Below are positions 1-9,389 of a stretch of 32,090 nt of DNA, one piece after another (position 1 is the stretch's first letter; every line of letters begins with the position of its first letter). The notes below the pieces were generated by a model. It did no database searches, had not been told where the DNA came from, and saw only the letters and a list, made by a program, of their open reading frames with translations. Origin of the DNA: Chara braunii (taxonomy: Eukaryota > Streptophyta > Charophyceae > Charales > Characeae); contig BFEA01000231.1 of NCBI GenBank assembly GCA_003427395.1, positions 1,176,428-1,208,517 of the forward strand. The letters are read 5' to 3'. A program made the translations under genes and the position numbers.

Positions 1-86
1 CACACACACACACACAGGCGCGCGTGCACACAACACACATATACACACACACGCGCACACACGTGCACACACACACACACACACAG
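1..86. repeat. CA-rich microsatellite
   Basis: An imperfect CA dinucleotide run with a few CG and TA interruptions fills the first 86 bases. Nothing else is seen in it. Confidence 0.95.
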
Positions 87-1334
87 TCCGTTTTTCCGTG
101 GTCGCGCGTGGGATGCCTACCACATTGAATTCAAATTCCGCCCACCACTGCTGCAAGGTCATCACAGAAAGATGTGTGCCCCTCGTGAGGGCATTTCAAG
201 GACCGACCGACGAAACACCACCAGCGGTCCAGTAAGGGCATATGGGAAAGTTACGCCCCATGCTGACAGGGGCCTGCAGAAAATTTCAGAGGCCCGAGGG
301 GCACCACAGGGTAAGTCAGCCTTTACAGGGGCACGTCGCAAATAAACGGAAACTTTGGGGGCATTTCGAAAATTTTCCCAAAAAAAAAAAAACGAAAAAA
401 AAGAGGACCTCGTTCCAGTACTCGCCATCTGCCACGAATCGTGGCGAGTCTGGCAACATTTTGATTGCATGTGGACATAATTTTTGTCCAGATGCATCCG
501 AAATCTTGGCCAGTGCAACTGATACCACGCTAGGGCGTGGGGGCGCAGCCAGGACGGCGGTGGCCCGGCGACCAGCCCAATTCCAAGGTAGAAAAAAAAA
601 AAAAAAAAAAAAAAAAAGGAGGATGCCGATGTATCTTTCCATGTTCTAACACCCGTTTGGAATGAAATTCCAAGGTAAAAAAAAAAAAAAAAACTAAAAA
701 AAAAAACATGACCCAGTCCATGGGCCTCGCTCCAGTACTGTAGTCGTGACATGAACAAAAGACAAAAATCATGACGGTGTATCTTTACGTGTTCTAGCGA
801 AAGATTCACTCTCGTTTTGCACTTTTCGAGAGTGGTAGAGCGAGGCCGATGTGGCCGGATGGATGGGGCGCACATGTGTAAAAAGCATTTTTTCCGGGCC
901 CAATTCCGGTTTCGGCCCGACTGCCCAAGGCCCAAGGCTAGATACGACTTCGGCCCGGGGCGAGGTCCCACTACCGGTAGCAAAGAGGTGGAGTAAGCAC
1001 CTGAACCAATCACGATTTTCGGTACCTCTCTACAAACACGTCCAGCTTCAGGCGCCAAATCCAAGCCTCTTTGCTAGGTACTGGGACCAGGCCACTGGGT
1101 AGAGAAATGCAGAAAAGACCATCGCTGCCGTTGTGCGCGAGATGTCAACCTCCGGTTGCTAGGTCCCACTTACACGAATTAAGCCACATTGAACGTAGAT
1201 TGCAAAGATCAACGACCAGAATCTCTTAATCCGTGCAAGTGGGACCTTGGCCCGGGCTGTAATCAAGAAGGACGACTACTGCTTCCCCCAAACACAACGC
1301 ACCGTGGTAACGAATGTACACAAGCCATGTTTCC
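87..1334. repeat. Dispersed-repeat region with A-tracts (5' flank)
   Basis: No gene is supported here. The open frames are low-complexity products of A-runs (about 370-400, 590-617, 677-706) read as poly-Lys or poly-Phe. Short modules recur: the phrase AATTCCAAGGTA followed by an A-tract occurs near 580 and 667, and a GTATCTTTCCATGTTCT-like phrase occurs near 628 and 778 and again at about 22107 and 22199 in the other flank. The phrase CCTCGTTCCAGTACTCG near 407 has an inverted relative near 23300. An imperfect inverted repeat (GGTCCCACTACC... / ...GGTACTGGGACC) spans about 964-1089. The region is therefore made of members of a local repeat family. Confidence 0.7.
1161..1247 (+). repeat. 87-bp inverted-repeat (MITE-like) element, copy 1
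   Basis: The 22-base arm starting AGGTCCCACTT at 1161-1182 is matched in inverted orientation by 1226-1247, ending AAGTGGGACCT, with few mismatches. The 43-base centre contains GCAAAGATCAACG. An 87-bp relative in opposite orientation lies at 22740-22826. The size and symmetry fit a small MITE or foldback element. I did not find a clear target duplication. Confidence 0.7.
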
Positions 1335-2230
1335 TGTGACGAACTACTTCTCGAACCCGTGCTATCTTTCGTACCCTTTTTGCTTGTATCATACCAACCC
1401 CATAAAAACCCCGTTTCGTTTTCTTGATTTCGAGTGCCGCGTTTTTGGCCCCCATCTTTCGGAAGCTTTTACGATTCCCGGGTTCTGCTTATTCCTTTTG
1501 CACTTCGGGAAATACATAGGAATATACATGTGCCTTAGCGAGCGCACTGGGAATTGGGCCCGACAGTTGGGAAGTCCGGGATAAGCGGAACTTCAACGTG
1601 TCTATTTTTGTGTGTGAATGTTCTCGGTCGCGTTGGGGAAAACTCTCGGAATTTTGTGGGGATACGAATAGGCATAGGACTTTCTTTTCCCGCGTCGCTC
1701 TTTCGCGCGCGGATATGGTGATTTCAATTTTGAATTGGTAGGCAAGCTGTAACTGTTTTGGTGCCTTTTTCTCCTTTTTGTTGACGGCGCNNCNCATGCA
1801 AAGCTTTCTCCCCNGCGTCGCTCTCTCCCGCGCTCCTTTTTCCTTCCCCCTCCTCTTCCTCTCTCCTCGTAACTGTTTTTCTTTCTCTCTCTCTTTCTCC
1901 CGCTCTACTCNTTGCGNGNNCATTGTCCCTTTCTTNATCATCTGAATCTTGGACCCGTCTTGCNCTACTTCTCNCGCCTTTTTCTTCTCACCCTCCGAAC
2001 TCAGCGCACGANGCCCGNTCGATCCTTCGCTAACTCCCGCTCGCCAATCAGATACGTCGATCAATNGGATCTTCCTATTNNGCGACGAATNTGATTGGTT
2101 GAACCTTGAGTCTCGAAGGATCAACATGGCTTCCACGGAGCGCTCTTCTCAAAGTCTTCTCCTCCTGCTTCTTTCCTTACACTTCGACTTTCCCCCTGCC
2201 TTCTCTCTCCCTCNCCCCCCTTCTCGCCAC

Positions 2231-2238
2231 TATAAATT
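2231..2238 (+). promoter_or_regulatory. Putative TATA box of 5' LTR promoter
   Basis: TATAAATT follows a long pyrimidine-rich stretch about 900 bases into the LTR, which is a plausible U3/R promoter position. The same motif is at 20243-20250 in the 3' LTR, but both lie in the block that may be a copied consensus. Promoter function is inferred from position only. Confidence 0.5.
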
Positions 2239-3238
2239 NCGCAAACGCNCCCGCAAATCTCTCTTACNTTCTNGACTCCNGAGCCAGCTTCCGGGAAGCA
2301 GTGGCTAGGNAGAGTGTTTGATGCGAGTCNGAAAGTCCTNTCGGNCTGTCGATAGGCTGGCCGGTTGCGCGCTTGATNGCCANGANGGACTTTGGGATCT
2401 GGGCGCACNGCGTCGAGTTTACGTCANCGGGGTGACGATCGCAGTGGTGGAAGTTAGCACGNGATGGCCGGGATCGTCGGTGCGGGTATGAGGANCGATG
2501 ATTGGAGTTGAGTGAGTGATTGGCCCNGGGNCNTATTGNAATTAACGGNGAATGCNCCTTTGTTGTTGCNNAACTTTTTCTCTGGCGTGAGTGCACGGCG
2601 GCAACGCCGAACTTCCTTCTTTCGGATTGTNTCATCTCCTATCTNGACTCTCNTCCCTNACCTTCCCCTCTTTCCTCTATCTTTGAATGATGATGTGTCT
2701 CGATGTCTGCCTCTCTCTTNAATGAATCTGTGTGCTTTCCTGNGTGAAAGANCTTCTTCNGGAACTNTTCCATTAGTTTCCTGGGTAATCCCCAAATGTC
2801 GAGGAATTGATCCTTTTNTCTTGTGAACGGTGGATGCGNGTGTACAAATCCNTCGGTTGATTTCTGACNTGTGTTCCCTCGTCATTTTCGCACCTTCCAC
2901 AGTGNATGTATGTATAGAGATGCTCGCCTTTCTGTATTGATTAGACGCCGCACTTGGCGGGATTTTGTCCGAGAATGCAAGAGTGTTTAGATNTGTAGTT
3001 NCGAATGCACTGCGCATGCCATCTGCCNTATNCTGCANGACATCTGTNGCCGATCCACAGGGNAGCCCCGAGAAATAAGACGCCTGGGATCAACCACCGC
3101 GGTGGTTGACGGAAACTGAGTCGCGGGTCGGTCCCTAGGTTGCATGCATGATCGAACTATCTCGTGTCGAAAAAGATTGTGGTTGCGCGAGTATTTTTTT
3201 TTCTTGATGACGTCTCGAGGTTTTTGCAATTGATTGAT

Positions 3239-3580
3239 ATGTGGACTGACAAGTACCCTCCGATCGGGCACCAGCCTTCCGCACCTTCCATCTCAACACG
3301 ACCTTTTCCCTACAACGAGGAAAGGACACGTGTATGCGAGTGGGACGTACGAGAAGCTGTTGCACAAATCGGTGGACGATACTACTTCCCTCCGGCAAAT
3401 CGTTGTTCAGGGTTCGTAGAGGCTGGGTTTGTCATTATCGATACGCACTTCCCATCTTACTCGATATTGTTGCCATTTAACGAGTTGATCGTCATTCCGT
3501 GGACGACAGTAGAACCCCACTGGCCACGCACTCTATGCACCGAATGTCAGCGCTTTGAGCGCTACGAATGTGAGGAGTGA
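3239..3580 (+). CDS. LTR-internal ORF, unknown protein (113 aa, 5' copy)
   Basis: This open frame inside the 5' LTR starts at an ATG (MWTDKYPPIG...) and could extend upstream without an ATG to about 3152. The protein is not low-complexity. It has a YYFPPANRC segment, a hydrophobic stretch (FVIID...SILLPFNELIVIPW), then VEPHW and a C-x2-C-like CTECQRF near the end. The 3' LTR copy (21251-21652) keeps the frame open and extends further because the 5' copy lacks 28 bases just before its stop. Changes between copies are a mix of silent and replacement, so I cannot claim selection. The FNEL...VEPHW part resembles segments of the ORFs downstream of integrase. I recognise no family, and it may be a chance open frame in a long LTR. 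Confidence 0.4.
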   Translation: MWTDKYPPIGHQPSAPSISTRPFPYNEERTRVCEWDVREAVAQIGGRYYFPPANRCSGFVEAGFVIIDTHFPSYSILLPFNELIVIPWTTVEPHWPRTLCTECQRFERYECEE

Positions 3581-3984
3581 AGACGAGCATAAAGAAAGAG
3601 CCACGCGACTGAGACCATCCACGTCAGACTCAGAATTGACCAGCGAACGACGACGGGACTTGATACGAAAACGGGACACGCGAAGCGTGCCCAAGCCCTT
3701 TCGCTCTAAACGACGGGCCGTAGCACGGTGGGAAGCTCGACAATATTTTCTGGATTGAATTCGTACGTCTCTCTCTTTTCTCGCGCCAAACTTCCGCACG
3801 CATTTTTGCCCCACTCGAAAAAACGATCGACTTACTTCATCGGACCAACACGGGGGATTTCAGTTCCGCCTGTGTCCCCACACTCAATTTCCAAAAATCC
3901 TTGGCACACCCCATCTTGCTGTTTTTCTGGGCCTCTTCCCGCACATCTAGCACTCCGAACGGAAAACAGCACAGGGCGTGAGGT

Positions 3985-3997
3985 TGGTATCGGAGCC
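3985..3997 (+). promoter_or_regulatory. Primer binding site, initiator tRNA-Met type
   Basis: TGGTATCGGAGCC follows the 5' LTR. It differs at one base from TGGTATCAGAGCC, the common plant LTR-retrotransposon site complementary to the 3' end of initiator tRNA-Met. Its first bases overlap the junction where the 5' LTR has lost its terminal CGTCACA. Confidence 0.8.
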
Positions 3998-4057
3998 GAC
4001 ACGTGTTGGTTCTGATGATAGTGAGTCGAACTGGCGAGAGGTAGGAGAAACCCTCAA

Positions 4058-4987
4058 GTGGCTCGTCGAGATCGCCCAGTGACCAGGTCTCAATCTGGTG
4101 CGGTTGCCCCCGCCATGTCGATGGCAGACGGTACTAGAGTGATCGTCAGCATTCCTGCCCCTTTCCCCTTCTTCCCCAACCATACCCATCCTGAGGCTTG
4201 GTTGGAAGCCGTCGAAGCTCAAGGCTACAGCGAGGACGATCTTCCCCGCGTTCTTACCTTGCTACTTCGCAATACGTCACATGACTGGTTTAGAAAGCAT
4301 ACGTGGGTAGATTGGAAAACTTTCAAACAAGCCTTCTTGGCTCGATTCGATACGGTCAGTGAAGATGTCGCCTGGTTCGTGCTCAAAACTCGGCCACAAG
4401 GACCCGGGGAATTGTTACCCGATTTCGTGGATCGATTTCAAACCACGTTGGACAAATCTGGGCGAGACGAGAAGTCCGCTCGAGATCTGTTCATCGATCA
4501 CTTACGAAGTCCGACGTTGAAAGGGAAATTGCAAAAAAAGGTCCCGCCGAAGACACACCAGCTATCGGCTATCACCGCTAAAGCGTTGGAACTAGACCTG
4601 GCTGATACGAAAAAATATATCCGTCAGGTAGACGAGGATATTACAGATACCATACGGGATGTAGCGGCTAAAAGGCGATCCTGGTTGTGAGCGGTAGAAC
4701 GGTTTTATCCCTGCCCCGACCATGACCTTCCCGACGGGATCGTTTCCGATATGATAATCCCGCCTGTTTCATCTTCCTCTCCCCCGGTGAATCAACCGAT
4801 CGCGGCAGTTAAAAGTGGAATCTCACCCGAACCCCCCTCGCCGGCCATAACCAACTTACATCTTGCCCAGATGATCCATACGGCCACTACCAAGCAGTCT
4901 GAATGGATGAGCAACTTGATCCAAATGCAGGCCGCTCATATGGAGCGGATGAAACAGATAATGAGCAGGCTAATTAAGCCTAACTAG
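4058..4987 (+). pseudogene. gag: Gag polyprotein, N-terminal part (broken)
   Basis: The frame opens soon after the primer binding site. The first in-frame ATG is at 4115, although the frame is open from 4058 or slightly upstream. The product has the retrotransposon gag/capsid pattern: HPEAWLEAVEAQGY near the start, then LLLRNTSHDWFRKH, WKTFKQAFLARFD, and a LLPDFVDRFQTTLDKSG helix region. A TGA at 4688-4690 interrupts the frame, which then continues in phase through a Pro/Ser-rich linker to a Met-rich helix (MQAAHMERMKQIMSRLI) and a TAG at 4985-4987. The zinc knuckle is not in this segment; it follows the second copy of this helix at 6111. Gag would form the particle and package element RNA. 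With two stops and an insertion this copy should be inactive. Confidence 0.85.
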
Positions 4988-5045
4988 GCCCCTGCTCGGC
5001 CTGCTCCCGCGTCATTTCCACTCTTGCCTGCCCCGCCTGCACCAG
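4819..5045 (+). repeat. 227-bp gag segment, left copy of duplication
   Basis: This segment (linker, Met-rich helix and the RPAPASFP stretch of gag) recurs at 5981-6207 with a few substitutions, exactly 1162 bases downstream. The two copies bracket a 935-base unrelated insert. Confidence 0.85.
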
Positions 5046-5980
5046 TGGAAAATATTCCAAGCAACAATCGCAAGTGACAAACATCACTGTGAGACATACA
5101 TGACAAGACAGGTGGGACGAAGAAGATGAAGAGATAGAAAAAGAAATAGAAAAGGAATAGCGAATCCCCCGAGCGCCGTCAACTCGTATAATATTCAATG
5201 AAAGCTGAAATAGGTAAAGTGGCGCGAAGCGCCATAGCATGAAGCTCAAAACTGGCAATTACCCTACGCGTTTCGACCGACAGCCAGTGAACCGGCCATC
5301 ATCAGGGGTGGCGCTGGTGACGAATGTGAAAAGATCCTACACTATATAGTAATGCTAGTAGACCAAAGAGTCCCGTCCTTAGTACCATCCAAAAAAGAAA
5401 GAACCAACAATTTGACCAAAGTTTGGAATAGTTGTCCCTAAGAATAGGCCGCTAACCCGAAACAATAGCCTGGCTATCCTTTCCACCTGGTAAAACATTG
5501 GACCTAGGCCGACCAATCGCCTCCAGCCTTGGTATTCAAAGCCGTAAACGCGCTCGGCCTGCTCCCGCGTCATTTCCATACGACCAACTTACAGGTCTGC
5601 TCCCGCGTCATTTCCATACGGCCAACTTATAGGCCTGCTCCCGCGTCATTTCCAACCCGAAACAATAGCCTGGCTATCCTTTCCACCTGGTAAAACATTG
5701 GACCCAGGCTGACCAATCGCCTCCAACCTTGGTATTAAAAGTCGTAAACGCGCTCGGCCTGCTCCCGCGTCATTTCCATAGTAATGCTTGTAGACCAAAG
5801 AGTCCCGTCCTTAGTACCATCCAAAAAAGAAAGAACCAACAATTGGACCAAAGTCTGGAATAACTGTCCCTAAGAATAGGCTACTAACCCGAAACAATAG
5901 CCTGGCTATCCTTTCCACCTGGTAAACACATTGGACCCAGGCCGACCAATCGCCTCCAACCTTGGTATTAAAGGCCGACC
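5046..5980. repeat. Mosaic insert in gag, built of repeated modules
   Basis: No gene is visible. A module starting TAGTAATGCTAGTAGACCAAAG (about 5347-5550) recurs at about 5779-5970, and its later half (CCCGAAACAATAGCCTGGC...) occurs a third time at about 5656-5750. Between them the gag-derived phrase CTGCTCCCGCGTCATTTCCA appears four times (ending near 5578, 5616, 5654 and 5778), in addition to its two places in the flanking gag copies. Such interleaving suggests repeated template switching or local duplication after an insertion. Confidence 0.7.
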
Positions 5981-6207
5981 AATCTCACCCGAACCCCCCT
6001 CGTTGTCCATAACCAACTTACATCTTGCCTAGATGATCCATACGGCCACTACCAAGCAGTCCGAATGGATGAGCAACTTGATCCAAATGCAGGCCGCTCA
6101 TATGGAGTAGATGGAACAGATAATGAGCAGGCTAATTAAGCCTAACCAGGCCCCTACTCGGCCTGCTCCCGCGTCATTTCCACTCTTGCCTGCCCCATCT
6201 GCACCAG
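5981..6207 (+). repeat. 227-bp gag segment, right copy of duplication
   Basis: This is the second copy of 4819-5045. It joins in frame to the zinc-knuckle part of gag, so it is the copy that connects to downstream coding sequence. Confidence 0.85.
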
Positions 6208-7094
6208 GATACGCACCTCAGTTCCCTCACCCAGCTAATCCAGCAGGAAAGATCGATTGTTTTAACTGCAAACAGCCCGGACATTTCGTCCGAGACTGCC
6301 TGCAGCCAAAGCGTAGTCAGCCCCCACCTGCGGTGGCCCCTGTGGCTCTGAATCAAGGACGAGTGGCCGCTTTGATGGATACGGCCCAGGGAGGGGAGCT
6401 CGTGGCATATGCCCCAGAACAACCTTCCCCCTTGATGGCAACGGCGTCGACATCGGGAGCTTCTTCCTCTGACGTTGCTGACGTGGTCGATCCACTTGAG
6501 TATCTTTATCTCGCATGCATGATCGGAGCGATCCGATCGGCCCCGGATGATCTCGAATGGGTCCATCGCGAATCCAATCCTGGTCCACAGTTTCGGACGG
6601 GAGATATTGATGTATTGAAAACGCTCAAGCAATTAGACATTCGCATTCCTATCCTAATAGGACATTTGCTCACCATATCCGAAGCTGCGAATGATAAACT
6701 CTTGCAACACTGTCAAAAAAATCAAAAGCGCTTCACGTATCAGCGTATACAGCGAATGTTAAAAAAGAAGGAAGGAGGCGAGGAAGTTGCGCCACCCGAA
6801 CCCGAAGCCGCACGTATAGCAGCGATCTCTTTAGCAGAGAAGGATCACTTTGTACGAGCTCGGCCGGTACTGTGGAAGAGCGCGAAATGCGATTGTGAAG
6901 TTTGGGGCAAGCCGATTAACGCTCTTATCGACACAGGGTCTTCTGCAGTGGCCATATCATTAGACACTGTCAAAAAGACAAGACGACTCAGAGCCATTCT
7001 TCCTCAATCTGGCAAAGACAATTATGTCTCTGCCGACGAGGAAGCAATGAACATCGTGGGCATTATTGAGAATGTGGCTGTAAAAGTTGGATGA
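6111..7094 (+). pseudogene. gag-pro: Gag C-terminus with CCHC zinc knuckle and aspartic protease
   Basis: The frame begins in the duplicated Met-rich helix, passes a Pro-rich linker, then shows a CCHC knuckle CFNCKQPGHFVRDC (about residues 51-64), which binds element RNA in nucleocapsid. A linker of about 200 residues follows. Near residues 265-290 comes INALIDTGSSAVAISLD with the catalytic D-T-G of retropepsins, the enzyme that cleaves the polyprotein. A TGA at 7092-7094 ends the frame, but coding resemblance continues in phase directly beyond it (VLVNALVIDVHSYPVLLGLPW, a typical protease C-terminal flap/ILG-like region). The stop is therefore a disabling mutation. It lies between the gag helix and the protease-RT linker. 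Confidence 0.88.
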
Positions 7095-7118
7095 GTACAC
7101 GTCCTCGTTAACGCGCTT

Positions 7119-7700
7119 GTGATAGATGTGCATTCCTATCCTGTGTTGTTGGGACTACCTTGGGCGATGGCGGTGGGCGCACGACTGCATTGCGATTCGA
7201 AACAACTGGTGCTCACGCAAACTGGGGGAAAGCCTCAAACTGTTCCCTTGCGAATTTCCACCCGAACGATAAAACGAACCCTTAACTCGGCCCAAATATG
7301 GATGATTCGATACATTAATCCCAAGGAGTGTTCCTCCTCAGACATCGATAGGGGAATCGGGGAACCGGAATACGAAGAAGAGCTGCCTAGCGAAGATGAA
7401 TGGAAGCACCTGGTGGAACTTTTTGAACACGAAATTCCCGAAGAATTTCAAGTGTGCCCCGACACTACCCGAAGTTTCCACGTGGATTCAGGAGACAGCG
7501 CGCTTGCGCCTCCGATAACCCAAGTTAGTCCTTCAGTCCTTCTCGGGGAACCCATATTACAAGTATCTGACATGGCCGATGATTTGGAACCCCCTCGCAC
7601 CTTGTACGAAGGAACTCTCTCCTTACGAACGCGTTATCAGCAAACGGAACAGTATTTGAATGTTTCTATTTTTTCGCCCAGATCGTTACTAACGACATGA
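7119..7700 (+). pseudogene. pol: Protease C-terminus and protease-RT linker
   Basis: The frame is in the same phase as the preceding protease frame, separated by a single TGA. The start (DVHSYPVLLGLPWAM) matches the end of a gypsy protease domain (LLGLPWL-like). The rest is an acidic linker (EYEEELPSEDEWKHLVELFEHE). A TGA at 7698-7700 again interrupts an otherwise continuous phase that runs into the RT frame at 7713. No independent function is likely. Confidence 0.75.
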
Positions 7701-7712
7701 GCCACCATCGCC

Positions 7713-8360
7713 TTGATTAAAAAGGAGGCGGAAACACCGGTTGGTGTTGTACCTGATCTGATGCAAGAAATGATGGATTTAACTGGGCTAACTGTGGAAC
7801 CAACCTCGGTTGGTTCAAAGACTGATGCTGAAACTAAAGAAATGGACATGATCAGCCCCGCTGAGTCCCAGATGATAACAACTGTCTTCTCTGTTTGCAC
7901 TAGTAGTTCCGTTTTCTCTAGTGCTCATGATCGGCGGGAACGGCCGGTTGATTGGGTCGATATGCTCCTTAAGATTTTCGGGGAATCAACAATCACCCTA
8001 CCGGGTCACGTTCCCGCGGAACTTCGAAAATCGTTAATCTGTGTGTTAAATGGTTACGCAAAAGTATTGAGTATACACGATAATGACATCGGCTTAACTA
8101 ATGTGATCGAGCATGCCATTCTCACGGGAGACCATCCACCCATTAGCTGCGCTCCTTACCGATATTCGCCAGCTCAACGAGCGGTTGCCTTTCAGCGGAT
8201 TGAAGAATTCGAAGCTAATGGATGGATCGAACCCGCGATAGATCCATGGTTTTTTCCCGTAGTAATCGTGCCTAAAAAAGCTGGAGGGATTCGTATTTGC
8301 ATTGATTATCGGAAGTTGAATGATATCACGATCAAAGATGTGTACCCTCCCCCAGATTGA
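7713..8360 (+). pseudogene. pol: Reverse transcriptase, N-terminal half
   Basis: The first roughly 120 residues are linker. Then come the typical gypsy RT entry (ISCAPYRYSPAQRAVAFQRIEE), NGWIEPAIDPWFFPVVIVPKK (motif around the fingers) and GGIRICIDYRKLNDITIKDVYP (motif 1/2). The frame ends by a frameshift in a C-run at about 8345-8352: downstream RT continues in the +1 phase from 8320 as PQIDELLDAIG. The missing base makes the enzyme non-functional. RT copies element RNA into cDNA in the particle. Confidence 0.9.
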
Positions 8361-8838
8361 TGAGTTGTTGGATGCAATTGGGAGTGATCGATTTTTCAGT
8401 AAGTTTGATGTTCGCTATGGGTTCCATCATCTTCTTGTTCGAGATGAAGATCGTCCGAAAATGGCGTTTGTGTTTTTCGAGGGTACGTGGCAATGGGTTC
8501 GATGCCCGATGGGTGTTTGCAATGCCCCCGCAACCTTTCAGCGAGCCATGAATATGGTTTTTCAGAATTTCGTGCGGAAAACTCGTTTGGCGCAGAGCAT
8601 CATCAACTACTGCATGATTGTGTACATGGATGACATTCTGGTGTACTCGAGTTCCTATGAGAGACACGTACAACACATTGAATGGGCGCTTCATGCGTTA
8701 CGAGATGCGGGCTTCAAAGTGGCGCTTGAGAAGTGCCAGTTCTTCCTTACCACCATTTCCTTCTTAGGATACGTGGTAACAAACTAGGGACTCCAACCGG
8801 ATCCGCAGAAGGTGGCCGTTGTCAGGGATGCGCCGGTG
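8320..8838 (+). pseudogene. pol: Reverse transcriptase, palm with YMDD box
   Basis: This continues RT after the frameshift. Motifs in order: FFSKFDVRYGFHHL (first catalytic Asp), MAFVFFEGTWQWVRCPMGVCNAPATFQR, then IVYMDDILVYSS with the YMDD catalytic pair, and FLGYVVTN. A TAG follows at 8785-8787. Recognisable RT/RNase H connection sequence goes on in phase (GLQPDPQKVAVVRDAPV) until 8838, where the 5.4 kb insertion begins. The matching continuation (TTITQVRAFLGLASYYRRF) appears at about 14289. Confidence 0.92.
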
Positions 8839-8978
8839 TCGGGACAGAAACCCCTGTGAGGGTTTCTGCCCGAGTTTTTGAAGGTCGGACACTGTCCGAC
8901 TCTTTTCGTTGAGGAACATGATGAGATTGACGTTGCCAAAGGTTATTCAGACCAATCCTATAACTGAGAGACCTAAAG

Positions 8979-9028
8979 CTTGACGTCGATGACGTATGAC
9001 GTCGTTGACGTGTGACGTCAACGACGTT
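8979..9028. promoter_or_regulatory. Cluster of TGACGT motifs
   Basis: Five TGACGT cores lie within 50 bases (near 8981, 8990, 8997, 9006 and 9013), the last as TGACGTCA, the palindromic bZIP (CRE/TGA-type) site. A related 12-base palindrome CTTGACGTCAAG is at 12766-12777 in the same insertion. Transcriptional use is only inferred. Nothing else is seen between 9029 and 9389 apart from short GC-rich stems. Confidence 0.35.
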
Positions 9029-9389
9029 CGTTCGAAACAGGGAGAGTCAGCGGTACGACCTATCGTCCGTGGTTCTCGACAAGGCCGCAATGGTGTGCAG
9101 TCATGGAAAGACTAGAGCTACACCTAGTCTACCTAAAATAATGTCGCGCGGCTGCTAGGGCCTAGGTAGGCTAAAAAGAGGAGTGTGCCGGGTATACAGC
9201 CGCGGCGCAGGGGGAATAAGAAGAAGGGGGGTTGACACCGAGCGAGGGGGTTGATAGGCCGATGCCAAGGTCACGTGGCCAGATGAGCATGCAGCGCCAC
9301 AAGCAGGCGAGGCCTGCAAGGCTATGGGTAGGCAAAGCCTTCAAGGCCACGACATGGGGGAGAACGGACTGGGCAAGCTCTTCATATAG

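Larger units (their letters stand above)
1335..3986 (+). repeat. 5' LTR of the gypsy element
   Basis: It aligns with 19347-22035 at a constant offset of 18012 up to about 3570, after which the 3' copy carries 28 extra bases. It starts TGTGACGAACT. Compared with the 3' LTR it lacks the last 11 bases (CGCGTCACA and adjacent TG) and runs straight into the primer binding site. A TATA box lies at 2231. Positions 1675-3185 are identical, Ns included, to the 3' LTR, whereas the flanking parts differ by several percent. That central block is probably a shared assembly consensus rather than independent sequence. A small ORF lies at 3239-3580. Confidence 0.93.

Noticed and set aside
162-1064. Long minus-strand frame with Phe runs (and the overlapping Lys-rich plus-strand frames)
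   Set aside because: It is produced by A/T homopolymers in repeat DNA. No domain or composition typical of a gene is seen.
1489-3017. Several frames on both strands through the N-rich LTR
   Set aside because: They are translated through ambiguous bases and low-complexity C/T-rich sequence. They recur in the 3' LTR only because that block appears copied.
4012-4051. CTGATGA...GAAAC on the plus strand after the primer binding site
   Set aside because: No stem II or stem III pairing connects the two boxes.
5255-5330. CTGATGA...GAAAC on the minus strand, hammerhead-like
   Set aside because: The boxes are present, but as type III the outer stem has only about three pairs and stem I does not form; as type I the flanks do not pair. 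I treat it as chance or a very decayed relic.
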